The translations under genes and the position numbers were made by a program. Shown in pieces: positions 37,138 to 46,233 of a DNA stretch of 64,000 bases. Every line of letters begins with the position of its first letter. Within the stretch, counting starts at the first letter, position 1. The notes under the pieces were generated by a model. It searched no databases. It had not been told where the DNA came from and saw nothing but the letters and a program-made list of their open reading frames with translations. The stretch covers positions 115,304 through 179,303 of the forward strand of contig NZ_JWLK01000007.1 in NCBI RefSeq assembly GCF_000814005.1. The letters run 5' to 3'. This stretch comes from Ruegeria sp. ANG-S4 (GTDB taxonomy: Bacteria; Pseudomonadota; Alphaproteobacteria; Rhodobacterales; Rhodobacteraceae).

Positions 37138-38297
37138 GAACTCTTCCTTTCGCCGTTTTTGACCAGCGGCAATTGTCCAATTTCCATCTTTGCAATGATT
37201 TGCCGCTGGATGTCTGATGTCCCAGAGTAGATGACGCCGCCCATCGCGTCGTTCAGATCCAGGCTTGCTTCTGATCCCTGCAAATACCCGCGACCGCCAA
37301 ATGTCCGCATCGCGTCCATGCTTGAGCTGAGAAAAGCCTCGGAGATATGAAGATTGACCATTGCTGCGAATTGCGTCAGCGGTTGATTGGTGTCGTACAG
37401 TTCGGCTGCATGGTTCAGCATCAACCTGCAGGTTTCCAGACGCACACGCATGTCCGCCAGGCGATTGGAAACAGATTGATACTCTGCGATGTTATGGCCG
37501 AAGGACTGGCGGTTGACAGTGAACGCGGCGCATTCTTCAAGCTGGCGGGTCATGGCCCCGACCTGAGATGTCAGGATAAAACAGCGCTCCCAGTTCAGTA
37601 CTGTCTGAATGATCGCTGATCCGACCCCTTCAGGGCCAATCCGACGCGCGGCAGGCACAAAGCAGTCTTTCAACAAAAGCTGACCCATCGGCACCGACGT
37701 CAACCCGATCTTGGGCTGCGTCTCAACCTTTTGGAAACCAGCATCGTCGGCATTCACCAGAAATGCTGAAAGTCCCCATCGGCCTTTGTCCGGCGCTGTA
37801 TTTGCGAATACAACGGCAAGATCGCAAACCGGTGCCATGCCGATGAACGATTTCAATCCATTCAAGACGTACCCTTCGTCCGTCTCTATGGCCGTTGTGC
37901 TGACCGAAAGGGCGTCGGACCCGGATGACGGTTCGGTCAAAGCAAACGCGCCAATTGTCTCGCCCGCAAGCATACCCGGCAGATAGGCGTCCTTTTGTTC
38001 AGGACTTCCAAATCGAATGAGCAGATGTTGGATTGTCCAGATGTGCGCGTTGATACCCAAGGCGAGCCCATTGTCGTTGCAGCCGTGCCCGAATGCCGAC
38101 ATGTGCCGCACAAACTCGCGCGCTGTTACGGCGGCGCCGCCGAACTCCTGCGGGGTGATCATGCCCAACAGACCAAAATCCGCCACAGCTTTCCACACGG
38201 TGCCGAAGTTTTCCGAAGTCACTTTCGGAAGCGAGGCCGCGAAGTCCTTGATCGCGTCAATATTGGCGGCGCTGATGGATGAACCCGAAACTGTCAC
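37134..38297 (-). CDS. Acyl-CoA dehydrogenase-like flavoprotein (PltE-like prolyl-S-PCP oxidase)
   Basis: 387-residue flavoenzyme with the acyl-CoA-dehydrogenase fold: LLGMITPQEFGGAAV, GAFALTEPSSGSDA (FAD/substrate loop), FGGRGYLQGSE and GVIYSGTSDIQ. The segments NWERCFILTSQVGAMTRQLEE and VSNRLADMRVRLETCRL resemble PltE/RedW, which oxidise prolyl-S-carrier to pyrrolyl-S-carrier by four electrons. Neighbouring prolyl-type ligase and carrier genes support that role rather than fatty-acid oxidation. Start is GTG at 38297 without a strong ribosome site; the N terminus is slightly short for the family. Overlaps the HupE-like gene by four bases. Confidence 0.87.
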   Translation of the reverse strand: MTVSGSSISAANIDAIKDFAASLPKVTSENFGTVWKAVADFGLLGMITPQEFGGAAVTAREFVRHMSAFGHGCNDNGLALGINAHIWTIQHLLIRFGSPEQKDAYLPGMLAGETIGAFALTEPSSGSDALSVSTTAIETDEGYVLNGLKSFIGMAPVCDLAVVFANTAPDKGRWGLSAFLVNADDAGFQKVETQPKIGLTSVPMGQLLLKDCFVPAARRIGPEGVGSAIIQTVLNWERCFILTSQVGAMTRQLEECAAFTVNRQSFGHNIAEYQSVSNRLADMRVRLETCRLMLNHAAELYDTNQPLTQFAAMVNLHISEAFLSSSMDAMRTFGGRGYLQGSEASLDLNDAMGGVIYSGTSDIQRQIIAKMEIGQLPLVKNGERKSS

Positions 38298-38418
38298 TGG
38301 CGTTGGTCAAAAAGTTGGTATTGAGAAGGATACGCCAGACGTCGTCCCTTGGATCAAAATTTTCACTTTCTCACTGCAGACCGCGCGGGCCAGACGCCTG
38401 CGTCGACGCCGGAACCGC

Positions 38419-39741
38419 TCATGCTGTGGTGAGACGATTCAGGTACTGTTCAATGCCCGTTTCCGTCGCTTTCGTCTGGCATCGGGCCTGCATGGCCTGA
38501 CAGTTTCTGATTACCGCTGGATCGTTCAACAGGTACTGGAGCTTCGCTTCGATGTGTTGAGCTGAATCTGTCTTTCGACAGGCTTGGCCAAGCCCGTGAA
38601 AAATCACGCGGGCTGCTCCGCCTTTCTGGTCATTGACATGAGGAACGATCAGCATTGGCGTCGCAGCTTCGACAGCTTCAGTCAAGCCACCGGTTCCGCC
38701 ATGCATGATGGCAAGATCGGCATGGTGTAACACTTTGGTTTGAGGCGCCCAGTCAACCATTCCGACATTGCTCGGAAGTGTATCTTCTTGAACCTTGTCC
38801 CAGTTTTTTCCAGCCGCGAACAGGAACTCCCACTCAGGGTGGTGACGGGCGACGTCCAACAGATTGGTGATAAACTGGCTGTCCGGTCCCATCATCGACC
38901 CGAAACCGACGAAAACACGCTTGCGGTTTGGTTCCCGGATGCAAAACCGGGCAACACGGGCTGCATCGTGATCCCTTTGCGGGCGGTCCCCGAGGATCAT
39001 GGACCCCAAATAGGTCATGTCCGGGTAAGGACGGGTCGGCAAGTCCAGCGCTTGCGGTAAAAACAAAACCGTTGGAATCCGATAGGTCCATGGCATTTGC
39101 CAGCACACCCTGCGCTTTAGATTGTCGAGGGGTACGTCATAGCGCCGGGCCAGTTCGGCCAACGCAGTGGGGTGATCTGCCCCAAAATCCTTACGCCGAT
39201 TGCGCCGGATGCGCATCGTTTTGCGCACCAGATAAAGTGCCCAGGTCAGAAGAACCGCAACCCGGCTGCCACGTAATCCCTGACCCGGGTAAGCCCGCAT
39301 ATGGAGCGGTGGCGCCCGCAAACCCGGCGGTGAAAGGAACATATTGCTGTACTGGACAACCGGGATGCCCAAAGAAAGCGATACGACTATATGGGCGTGC
39401 AACTCGCAATCGACGAAAATCGCATCAGGCTCAAAGTCCAAAAGCTGTGCGCCAAGGTCATCCACGCCCAGCTTGGAGATGGCAGAATTTAGCCGGGCCT
39501 GGCGCGCCTCGGCCGTTTTTTCGGACTGTTTCGCCGGAGGCAGCAGGGGCGTTTGGGTGTGGATTTTGGGTTTTGGAATGACTTGATGCGCCAAACCTGA
39601 GTAGGACAGCAACTCGGTTGCCGCAGATGGCGCAAAGAACTTAATCTCATATCCAAAACGTCGCGAACGCGTAGCAAACTCTACGGCACTGCTTAGCGGG
39701 CTGTAGATGCCGCTAGCGATGATCGCTAAACGTTTTGCCAT
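38419..39741 (-). CDS. UGT/MGT-type glycosyltransferase (GT1)
   Basis: 440-residue GT-B-fold enzyme of the UDP-glycosyl/macrolide glycosyltransferase group. The N-terminal acceptor domain opens MAKRLAIIASGIYSPLSSAVEFA. The C-terminal donor domain has VFVGFGSMMG, VDWAPQTKVLHHADLAIMHGGTGGLTEAVEAATPMLIVP and NDQKGGAARV, the family's nucleotide-sugar signature with HGGTGG. It is the first gene of the leftward NRPS operon, 121 bases before the oxidase gene. Glycosylation of the peptide product or of its pyrrole or amide nitrogen is inferred. No sugar-nucleotide biosynthesis genes are present, so a primary-metabolism donor is likely. Confidence 0.88.
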   Translation of the reverse strand: MAKRLAIIASGIYSPLSSAVEFATRSRRFGYEIKFFAPSAATELLSYSGLAHQVIPKPKIHTQTPLLPPAKQSEKTAEARQARLNSAISKLGVDDLGAQLLDFEPDAIFVDCELHAHIVVSLSLGIPVVQYSNMFLSPPGLRAPPLHMRAYPGQGLRGSRVAVLLTWALYLVRKTMRIRRNRRKDFGADHPTALAELARRYDVPLDNLKRRVCWQMPWTYRIPTVLFLPQALDLPTRPYPDMTYLGSMILGDRPQRDHDAARVARFCIREPNRKRVFVGFGSMMGPDSQFITNLLDVARHHPEWEFLFAAGKNWDKVQEDTLPSNVGMVDWAPQTKVLHHADLAIMHGGTGGLTEAVEAATPMLIVPHVNDQKGGAARVIFHGLGQACRKTDSAQHIEAKLQYLLNDPAVIRNCQAMQARCQTKATETGIEQYLNRLTTA

Positions 39742-39898
39742 GGCTCACTCGTCCGGTCATGATCGCCGCAGGTATACCGTTCCGGGCCCCCGTCAAGAAA
39801 CAGAACGCCGTTCCTCAAAGCTCTGCTCTGTGCGAAATCAATGATTGGTGAGTGGTGGGAACCCCTAGCTTTGATCCAATCCCAAGGTGCCGCTTAGG

Positions 39899-40243
39899 TC
39901 AGATTTGTTCGACTTTCACAGAATCGGATGGGTAGAACGCCATGTATTCCTTGATCTCGGTAACAGCGGGGATGGGGTCTTCATAGCTCCAGACCGCGTT
40001 TTCGGTAACGGAGGATTTGTTGACGATCGAAAAATGCGCGGCATCCCCCTTGTGAGGGCAATGGGTGACTTTTTCAGTGCGGTCCAAAAATGCCATCGCG
40101 ATGTCAGCCCGAGGAAAATAAATCACAGGAGCCCGGTCGCCTTCCAGCAGTTCCAAAGCGTTTGTTGTTTCACCCAGAATCGCCCCGCCAGACCGAACGC
40201 TCCATTTCCCCGGCGCTTTGCGGATTGTGATGTGATCAGCCAT
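39899..40243 (-). CDS. DUF427 domain protein
   Basis: 114-residue single-domain protein of the DUF427 family (beta-rich, about 95-residue domain). The typical pattern is W-x-V-x3-G with GGAILGETTNALELLEGD, then VIYFPRADIAMAFLDRT, THCPHKGDAAHFSI and WSYEDPIPAVTEIKEYMAFYP. The conserved C-P-H-K-G-D segment is intact. Biochemical function is unknown; fungal and bacterial members are thought to be cytoplasmic. Monocistronic by spacing: 157 bases from the glycosyltransferase start and 63 bases downstream of the aminopeptidase gene. Confidence 0.88.
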   Translation of the reverse strand: MADHITIRKAPGKWSVRSGGAILGETTNALELLEGDRAPVIYFPRADIAMAFLDRTEKVTHCPHKGDAAHFSIVNKSSVTENAVWSYEDPIPAVTEIKEYMAFYPSDSVKVEQI

Positions 40244-40306
40244 TTTTGCTCCTTACCTCGTCTTGTCAGGGCCACTCCTCTGCCCAATTTATGTAACAGC
40301 CCGGTG

Positions 40307-42112
40307 TCAGACTGGCGCAGTTGCGGCATCCAACCACAGTTGCGCGTCGGGGCCCAGCCTTGGACGGATTTTTTCCGCAACGTCGCGATGATAGGCGTTT
40401 AACCAGTTGCGTTCCTCGGGCGTCAACATGTCCACCAGGATCAGCCGTCGATCAATCGGAACATAGGTCAGGGTGCGCCAACACAGCATCGCGCGATCGT
40501 CGTCCCCACCCGGGAGCAAGGGCGCGTTTTCAACGACCACCAGGTTTTCCAGGCGAATGCCAAACGCGCCTTCGCGGTAATATCCCGGCTCGTTGGACAG
40601 GATCATGCCCGGCTCAAGCGGGACGTGGCTGACACGGGATAGCCGCTGGGGGCCTTCGTGCACGCTGAGGTAGGTGCCAACGCCGTGGCCGACGCCGTGG
40701 TTGAAATCCTGACCTGCCATCCACAGAGGCAGCCGCGCGACGCATTCGATGTCGCGCCCCGCCATTCCAACCGGCCAGCGCAGCATCGACATCGCGATCA
40801 TGCCCTTTAGGACGCGGGTGAAACAGGTTTTCTCTTCTTCATCGACGTCGCCGATTGGCACGGTGCGGGTGATATCGGTTGTACCGTCCAGATACTGGCC
40901 GCCGCTGTCGAGAACCAACAGGTGACCGGGTTCGAGACTGCGATCTGTTTCCTCGGTCACGCGATAGTGCATGATCGCACCATGAGACCCGGTTCCGGCT
41001 ATGGTGTCGAACGAGATATCTTGCAGGGCGTTGTTGCGGCTACGGCACTTTTCAAGCTGGGTGACGACCTGAGTTTCGGTCACGCTGCCGGGCGTCTGCG
41101 CGTCAAGCCAGCACAGCAGTTCGACAACCGCGGCAGCGTCCCGCAAATGAGCCTGCGCGGTTCCTTCGATCTCGGCTTCGTTTTTGCAGGCTTTGGGCAG
41201 GGCGCAAGGATCGCCGCCTTCGACCATTCGTTCGCCCAACGCGTCCGCAACGATTTGCGGCACCGTGCCGGGATCAACTTGAACCGGGCCCTCCAACTTT
41301 TCGACCGCGTCAAGAAAGGTCTCGGTCGGCAACAGATTGACGTTCGGCCCAAGCGGTTGGCTCAGGTCCCGCAGCTTTTCTGCCGCCATGAACAGATCGA
41401 CGGTTCCGTTGGCATGGAGAACGGCGAACCCGTGCGCGACCGGGTTGTAAGCGATGTCCGACCCTCGAATGTTCAAAAGCCACATAATCGAGTCGGGCAG
41501 CGTTATTACGGCGGCCATTTGCCCGGCCTTCTTCAGCGCCGCGGAAAGTCTGGCGATTTTGCTATCGGCGCTTTCGCCTGCAAATTCAATTGGATGGGTC
41601 TTTACAGGGTTGGCTGGCGGGTCGGGTTGGTCCTGCCAAATTCGGTCGATCAGGTTGGGACAGCGCACCAATTGAATCCCGCTGCCGTGCAACTCTTTTT
41701 CAGCGGCCGAGATCTGTCCAACGGAATGCAGCCACGGATCAAAGCCGACCTTGCCGCCATTTGGCAGTTGGGTTTTTAACCAGGCGCTCAGGCTGATGTC
41801 GGGCCACGGCACCGGGGTATAGTCCTGCGCCACCTGCGCCTTGACCTGCGTTCTGTATCGCCCGTCGATAAAGACACCCGCGACATTGGTCAGCGCGACG
41901 CAAAACCCGGCGGACCCGGTGAAACCTGTGAGCCACGCCAACCTTTCGTCTCTTGGGGCCACGTACTCTCCCTGATGGGCGTCGGCGCGCGGGATCAAAA
42001 ACCCGTCCAGTCCTTCGCGCGCCAGTTCCTGTCGCAATGCTGCAAGCCGCGGGGGCCCCTGTTCCGGGCGGGCGGTGACTTCGAAAGACTGGAACATCTC
42101 GGCCTCATTCAT
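40307..42112 (-). CDS. Xaa-Pro aminopeptidase (aminopeptidase P family, M24B)
   Basis: 601-residue metallopeptidase that removes an N-terminal residue preceding proline. Two N-terminal creatinase-like domains (RLAALRQELAREGLDGFLIPRADAHQGEY onward) precede the pita-bread catalytic domain. Metal ligands are recognisable: LLVLDSGGQYLDGTTDITRT (two Asp), GHGVGTYLSVHEGPQ (His), NEPGYYREGAFGIRLENLVVV (two Glu). Length matches the three-domain cytosolic form. ATG at 42097 (MFQSFEV) is an alternative start. Followed by DUF427 on the same strand. Confidence 0.92.
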   Translation of the reverse strand: MNEAEMFQSFEVTARPEQGPPRLAALRQELAREGLDGFLIPRADAHQGEYVAPRDERLAWLTGFTGSAGFCVALTNVAGVFIDGRYRTQVKAQVAQDYTPVPWPDISLSAWLKTQLPNGGKVGFDPWLHSVGQISAAEKELHGSGIQLVRCPNLIDRIWQDQPDPPANPVKTHPIEFAGESADSKIARLSAALKKAGQMAAVITLPDSIMWLLNIRGSDIAYNPVAHGFAVLHANGTVDLFMAAEKLRDLSQPLGPNVNLLPTETFLDAVEKLEGPVQVDPGTVPQIVADALGERMVEGGDPCALPKACKNEAEIEGTAQAHLRDAAAVVELLCWLDAQTPGSVTETQVVTQLEKCRSRNNALQDISFDTIAGTGSHGAIMHYRVTEETDRSLEPGHLLVLDSGGQYLDGTTDITRTVPIGDVDEEEKTCFTRVLKGMIAMSMLRWPVGMAGRDIECVARLPLWMAGQDFNHGVGHGVGTYLSVHEGPQRLSRVSHVPLEPGMILSNEPGYYREGAFGIRLENLVVVENAPLLPGGDDDRAMLCWRTLTYVPIDRRLILVDMLTPEERNWLNAYHRDVAEKIRPRLGPDAQLWLDAATAPV

Positions 42113-42173
42113 GTCTTGGTGCGCTGCAAATTGCGACCTGTGCTGTCAAATGTCCAGCACGGGAACCAACGCG

Positions 42174-43340
42174 TCACGCTTGGGCGTTCAGGAAACTGTC
42201 TATCGCCTGAAGATAGGTGGGATAGGAGTCGTTGCCGGGAAGCGGAATCTGGTTCGCGGTTTCCAGAACAACCAGCGAGGCGTCAGGAATGCCGGCGGCC
42301 AATTTGCGCGCCTCTTCCAAGGGATGCACCGCAGTGCGTCGACCGTGCAGGATCAGCGTCGGGCACTTGACTTGTGACAACAAATGCATGGCGGACATGC
42401 TGTTACCGATGTCGCGGGATTGCAGTTTCTGTTCCCGCGAATACAGCGCCTGCATCTCGGTCACCATGCTGCGCACATCATCCAGCGGCCCATCCGGGAA
42501 ATAGCTGAGCGTCGAGCCGATTGCGTAACCACCGCCAGGTGTTTGCCATCCTTCTGCAATCAGCGTGCGGATGGAATCGGGCTCTTTGGTATCCGGTCGG
42601 TGATCTCTTCCCTCTGCCCAGCCGCCAACGATAACGAGCTTTTCCACCCGATCAGGGTGTTGATTGGCAAAATGCAGAGCGGGGAACGCCCCGCTGAACT
42701 CGCCCAGAATTGAGAACCGATCAAATCCGGCAGCTTTGGTGACGGTCAGAATTTCATTGATTCTATGGTCAAAAACGGCCTGATGGTCTTCGTTGGATCT
42801 GGCATTGTGGTCCTTGTTGTAGCGCAGCAGGCGAAAGCGGTTCGCCAAGTCCGTCAGGCGTGTTCGTTCGGAATGCAGTCGCCATTCAGCCTCAAGATCA
42901 TGGATAACAGACCCAATTCGAAGAAGGGGTGGCCCGTCGCCGAACAGCGTGTACGGCACCACCCGGCCATCACCACCGGGCGCAAAACGCAACTGTTGAT
43001 TGCGTGTGCTGTCGGTGATCGCCGTATCGCCATCCGTGCTGACCGAGACCGCCAATTGCAATCCACGTCGCACGATGGTCCGTATGATGCGCTGTGCCTT
43101 GCCATCGTCACCAACGGCTTTGCGGGCCGCCGCAATGCGCGCGCTGATTGTTGAATCCGACACAAATCGACCATTCCAGACCCGCTCAATGACCTCGTCC
43201 CGCGTGACCAGCTTGCCGGGGCTTTGCGCCAACAACTCCAACAGGTCAAAAACTTGCGGCTCTACCGGAACGGCCTGACCCCCGCGCAACAATTCGTGGC
43301 GGTCTGCGTCCAGGACACAATCTGCAAATTCATAGCGCAT
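42174..43340 (-). CDS. Winged-helix DNA-binding domain fused to alpha/beta-hydrolase
   Basis: 388-residue fusion. Residues 1-105 form an OmpR/PhoB-type winged helix (MRYEFADCVLDADRHELLRGG then VFDLLELLAQSPGKLVTRDEV and the recognition helix STISARIAAARKAVGD). Residues about 130-388 are an alpha/beta-hydrolase with the oxyanion region PLLRIGSVIHDLE, a nucleophile-elbow-like LGEFSGAF and C-terminal CPTLILHGRRTAVHPLEEARKLA with the acid/His region. The elbow has Glu and Ala at the small positions of G-x-S-x-G, so catalysis may be weak and the domain may serve as ligand sensor. Start at 43340 removes an 18-residue extension. Confidence 0.85.
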   Translation of the reverse strand: MRYEFADCVLDADRHELLRGGQAVPVEPQVFDLLELLAQSPGKLVTRDEVIERVWNGRFVSDSTISARIAAARKAVGDDGKAQRIIRTIVRRGLQLAVSVSTDGDTAITDSTRNQQLRFAPGGDGRVVPYTLFGDGPPLLRIGSVIHDLEAEWRLHSERTRLTDLANRFRLLRYNKDHNARSNEDHQAVFDHRINEILTVTKAAGFDRFSILGEFSGAFPALHFANQHPDRVEKLVIVGGWAEGRDHRPDTKEPDSIRTLIAEGWQTPGGGYAIGSTLSYFPDGPLDDVRSMVTEMQALYSREQKLQSRDIGNSMSAMHLLSQVKCPTLILHGRRTAVHPLEEARKLAAGIPDASLVVLETANQIPLPGNDSYPTYLQAIDSFLNAQA

Positions 43341-43640
43341 GGGCCGAATACACCTGCTTTTGGTGCCGGTCACAAGGTTCAAAAGCAATCCCAAGGGTTT
43401 CTCGGGTATTTCTCAGGACCACCTTCAAGCGGGGCGGCGTTACGTCGGCCATTTTCGGGGAAGTCACCCGGAGGTTCCGATGATACAGCCCTTTGATACA
43501 GCATTGTTGTACCACCCCGCAGTTCGGCATCGCCGAAGCGCTGCAGCTTTGCGAAACATGCACAAGCCGAGAAGACTTCGGGCGTTTCGGATGTGGATTC
43601 TGACCTCAATACCCGTCCCATTGGGCCGGCGTCAGGAAAC
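43341..43640. other. 300-base gap upstream of the winged-helix/hydrolase gene
   Basis: No convincing gene, RNA or terminator. It separates the cobT stop from the winged-helix/hydrolase start; both neighbours are on the minus strand, so it should hold the promoter of the latter. No strong -10/-35 pair stands out. Confidence 0.4.
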
Positions 43641-45518
43641 CTAGCTGGCTTTCTTCATCCCCATCACGCGAGCCCGCGCCCGTGGATCGCTGTCGAAGAG
43701 TGCCGCCAATTGTTCGGTCATCGCGCCAGCCAACTGTTCTACATCCGTAATTGTCACCGCACGATCATAGTAGCGGGTGACATCATGGCCGATCCCGATC
43801 GCCAGCAATTCGACGGCCTTTCTCTTTTCGACCATGGCGATCACGTCGCGCAGGTGTTTTTCCAGATAGTTTGCCGGGTTCACGCTCAAGGTTGAGTCAT
43901 CGACCGGAGCGCCGTCGGATATCACCATCAGAATCTTGCGCTGTTCGCGGCGGGCCACCATCCGGCGATGCGCCCACTCAAGTGCTTCGCCGTCGATGTT
44001 CTCTTTGAGCAACCCTTCTTTCATCATCAGACCGAGATTGGGCCTGGCTCGCCGCCAAGGCGCGTCCGCGCCCTTGTAGATGATGTGCCGCAAGTCGTTC
44101 AGGCGGCCGGGCTGCTGCGGCCTGCCATCGTTCAACCAGGCCTCGCGGGCTTGTCCGCCTTTCCACGCCCGGGTGGTAAAGCCCAGGATTTCGACCTTCA
44201 CATTGCAACGCTCCAGCGTCCGCGCCAGAACGTCGGCGCAGATTGCGGCGATCGAGATCGGGCGTCCGCGCATCGATCCCGAATTGTCCAGCAACAGCGT
44301 CACAACCGTGTCCCGGAATTCGGTGTCCTTCTCGACCTTGAAGCTAAGCGGCGTGGTCGGGTTTGCCACTACGCGCGCCAGACGACCGGCGTCAAGAATC
44401 CCTTCCTCGCGGTCGAATTCCCAGCTGCGGTTTTGCTGCGCCTGCAAACGACGCTGCAGCTTGTTGGCCAATCGGCTGACCGCGCCCTTCAGCGGCTCCA
44501 GCTGCTGATCCAGATAGGCGCGCAACCGCTCCAGCTCCGCCGGTTCCGCCAGATCCTCGGCAGCAATCTCTTCGTCATAGGTGTTCAGATAGACCTTGTA
44601 GTCCGGGTCGGCCTCGGATGCCGGCGGTGGGGCAGGAGGCTCCAGCGGGGCCTCGCCTTCGGGCATCTCTGTCTCATCACCCATCTCCTCATCGGCCATC
44701 TCATCCATCGAGACCTGGGCCTGGGACTGATCCTGTTGTTCTTCCTGCGTTTGTTCCGGCGTGGCGTCCGCGTCCTGCTCGTCCTGATCATCCTGTCCGG
44801 TACTGTCAGGATCGGGCTGTTCGTCCGCGTCATCTTCGGCCTGATCTTCTTGTTCGTCGTCAAGCTCGTCGGGGTCATCGCCCAACTGATCGCCGTATCC
44901 GAGGTCCTTGATCATCTGACGGGCGAATTTCGCGAACTCGGCCTGATCCGAAAGGATCTCGTCGAGGTTTTCCAGCGTACCGCCCGCCTGTTCCTCGATA
45001 AAGCCGCGCCACAGGTTCATGACGTTTTCAGCAGCAGGTGGCAATTCCCGACCCGTCGCAAGATGGCGGATCAGATAACCTGCGGCGACAGGCAGGGGCG
45101 CGTCCGCTGGCTGTTTGCATTGATCATATCCGCGACGAATTGCTTCGTGACCAATCTTGACGTCGATGTTCGAAGCGGTTCCGGGCATGTCTCGAGCGCC
45201 CATAGCCTCGCATCTGGCGGTTTCCATCGCCTCGTAAAGATCCCGGGCCATGTCGCCGGGGGGTGCATAGCGTGCATGGGTTGCGTCGTCGTGGTATTTA
45301 CGCTGAAGCGCCAAAGCGTCCGCCGTCCCGCGGGCAAGCAAAACTTCCTCGCGGGTCATTCGGCGACTGACCTGCGGCAAACGCATCGACTCGCCCGACA
45401 TGCCGGAAGGATCGACAGTATAGGTGACCGATAACTCGGGATCGTCGGCCATGACTTTTGTCGCCTCTGCCAAGGCTTTCTTGAACGGATCGGCGGGGTT
45501 ATCGTTGGGTTTGCTCAT
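43641..45518 (-). CDS. cobT: Aerobic cobaltochelatase subunit CobT
   Basis: 625-residue subunit of the ATP-dependent chelatase that inserts cobalt into hydrogenobyrinate a,c-diamide in the aerobic cobalamin pathway, with CobN and CobS. The order is an N-terminal helical domain, a very acidic Asp/Glu/Gln-rich linker (about residues 215-310), and a C-terminal VWA domain with the MIDAS sequence [15 protein letters not shown] and later [12 protein letters not shown]. Start at 45518 ([19 protein letters not shown]) is the canonical N terminus. cobS lies 2.1 kb upstream on the same strand, with three unrelated genes between. Confidence 0.94.
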   Translation of the reverse strand: MSKPNDNPADPFKKALAEATKVMADDPELSVTYTVDPSGMSGESMRLPQVSRRMTREEVLLARGTADALALQRKYHDDATHARYAPPGDMARDLYEAMETARCEAMGARDMPGTASNIDVKIGHEAIRRGYDQCKQPADAPLPVAAGYLIRHLATGRELPPAAENVMNLWRGFIEEQAGGTLENLDEILSDQAEFAKFARQMIKDLGYGDQLGDDPDELDDEQEDQAEDDADEQPDPDSTGQDDQDEQDADATPEQTQEEQQDQSQAQVSMDEMADEEMGDETEMPEGEAPLEPPAPPPASEADPDYKVYLNTYDEEIAAEDLAEPAELERLRAYLDQQLEPLKGAVSRLANKLQRRLQAQQNRSWEFDREEGILDAGRLARVVANPTTPLSFKVEKDTEFRDTVVTLLLDNSGSMRGRPISIAAICADVLARTLERCNVKVEILGFTTRAWKGGQAREAWLNDGRPQQPGRLNDLRHIIYKGADAPWRRARPNLGLMMKEGLLKENIDGEALEWAHRRMVARREQRKILMVISDGAPVDDSTLSVNPANYLEKHLRDVIAMVEKRKAVELLAIGIGHDVTRYYDRAVTITDVEQLAGAMTEQLAALFDSDPRARARVMGMKKAS

Positions 45519-45613
45519 CGGCGGCAGGTCCGGTTTAGTTCTGTTGGGGCAACCTAGAGCCAATCACTTGCGTTGACCATAGGGCCAGCCCGGATTTCGC
45601 ACCGAACCACGCG

Positions 45614-46018
45614 CTATAACAAAACTGCTCGGCACTCGGCAATTCGGTGATGAAGCTGCCGTTTCGCGCCTTCGGTGATCTGGGCATCCAAGCTGTAGTC
45701 TATATCTGCCAGTAAGTACGCGACTTGGACCCATCCCTGCACGCGCCAACGTGCGGGCTGAATTTCGTCCACCCCGTCAGACAGCGCCCAGGGAAGAACG
45801 GCCTGCAGCATCAGGTCGAATTCCTGCTGCATGTCCGTAACCAATATGGCGTCATCTTCTTTCCGACCGCGATGTCGCGCGGCCAAAGCTTCCATCCGAC
45901 CCGAGCATGTTGCAAACAATTCGGCCCGGTCTTTTGAGCCTTGTGGTAGCGCCTCCACCGGACTGAACGGGAAGAGTAAAAGTGAAAATGAGATCAGGAA
46001 AGCCCAGAAATATGACAT
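45614..46018 (-). CDS. Small secreted protein of unknown function
   Basis: 134 residues. Start taken at 46018 because a strong signal peptide follows (MSYFWAFLISFSLLLFPFSPVEA), while the 42 residues before it are encoded by AT-rich DNA that looks like a promoter region. The mature part is helical with two Cys (FATCSGRMEALAARH and RIAECRAVLL), which could form a disulphide. I recognise similar unnamed proteins beside cob genes in Rhodobacteraceae, but no function. No ribosome site is obvious. Confidence 0.6.
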   Translation of the reverse strand: MSYFWAFLISFSLLLFPFSPVEALPQGSKDRAELFATCSGRMEALAARHRGRKEDDAILVTDMQQEFDLMLQAVLPWALSDGVDEIQPARWRVQGWVQVAYLLADIDYSLDAQITEGAKRQLHHRIAECRAVLL

Positions 46019-46233
46019 GCATTGGATATAACATAAATATGCAATGTATAATATTAGTATATACGAAAAACTCTGTTTCTGTGACAGACGCGCAATTCGA
46101 GGCCGTTCGGCCTTGGAGTCCAAAATGGCCGCGTCGGACGTCAAGCAAGATGCTCAGGTCGTGTTTGTGTCAATGGACGCGAAGCTAATCTAAGCTGTCT
46201 TCCTGAGTTCCCCATTGGCAAAATACCAGAGGA
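46019..46233. promoter_or_regulatory. AT-rich promoter region upstream of the secreted protein gene
   Basis: 215 bases without a gene. The part from 46019 to 46075 is conspicuously AT-rich for this genome (TATAATATTAGTATATAC), which fits a promoter firing leftwards into the small secreted protein. I see no hairpin terminator for the racemase-like gene that ends at 46234. Confidence 0.35.

Noticed and set aside
26191..39741. Siderophore cluster
   Set aside because: No TonB receptor, catecholate/hydroxamate enzymes or iron box nearby; the pyrrole-type trio and glycosyltransferase point elsewhere. Metal binding by the product is not excluded.
43968..45434. Plus-strand frame (488 residues) opposite cobT
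   Set aside because: Mirror of the acidic CobT linker; hydrophobic repeats arise from antisense of Asp/Glu codons, not from a real membrane protein.
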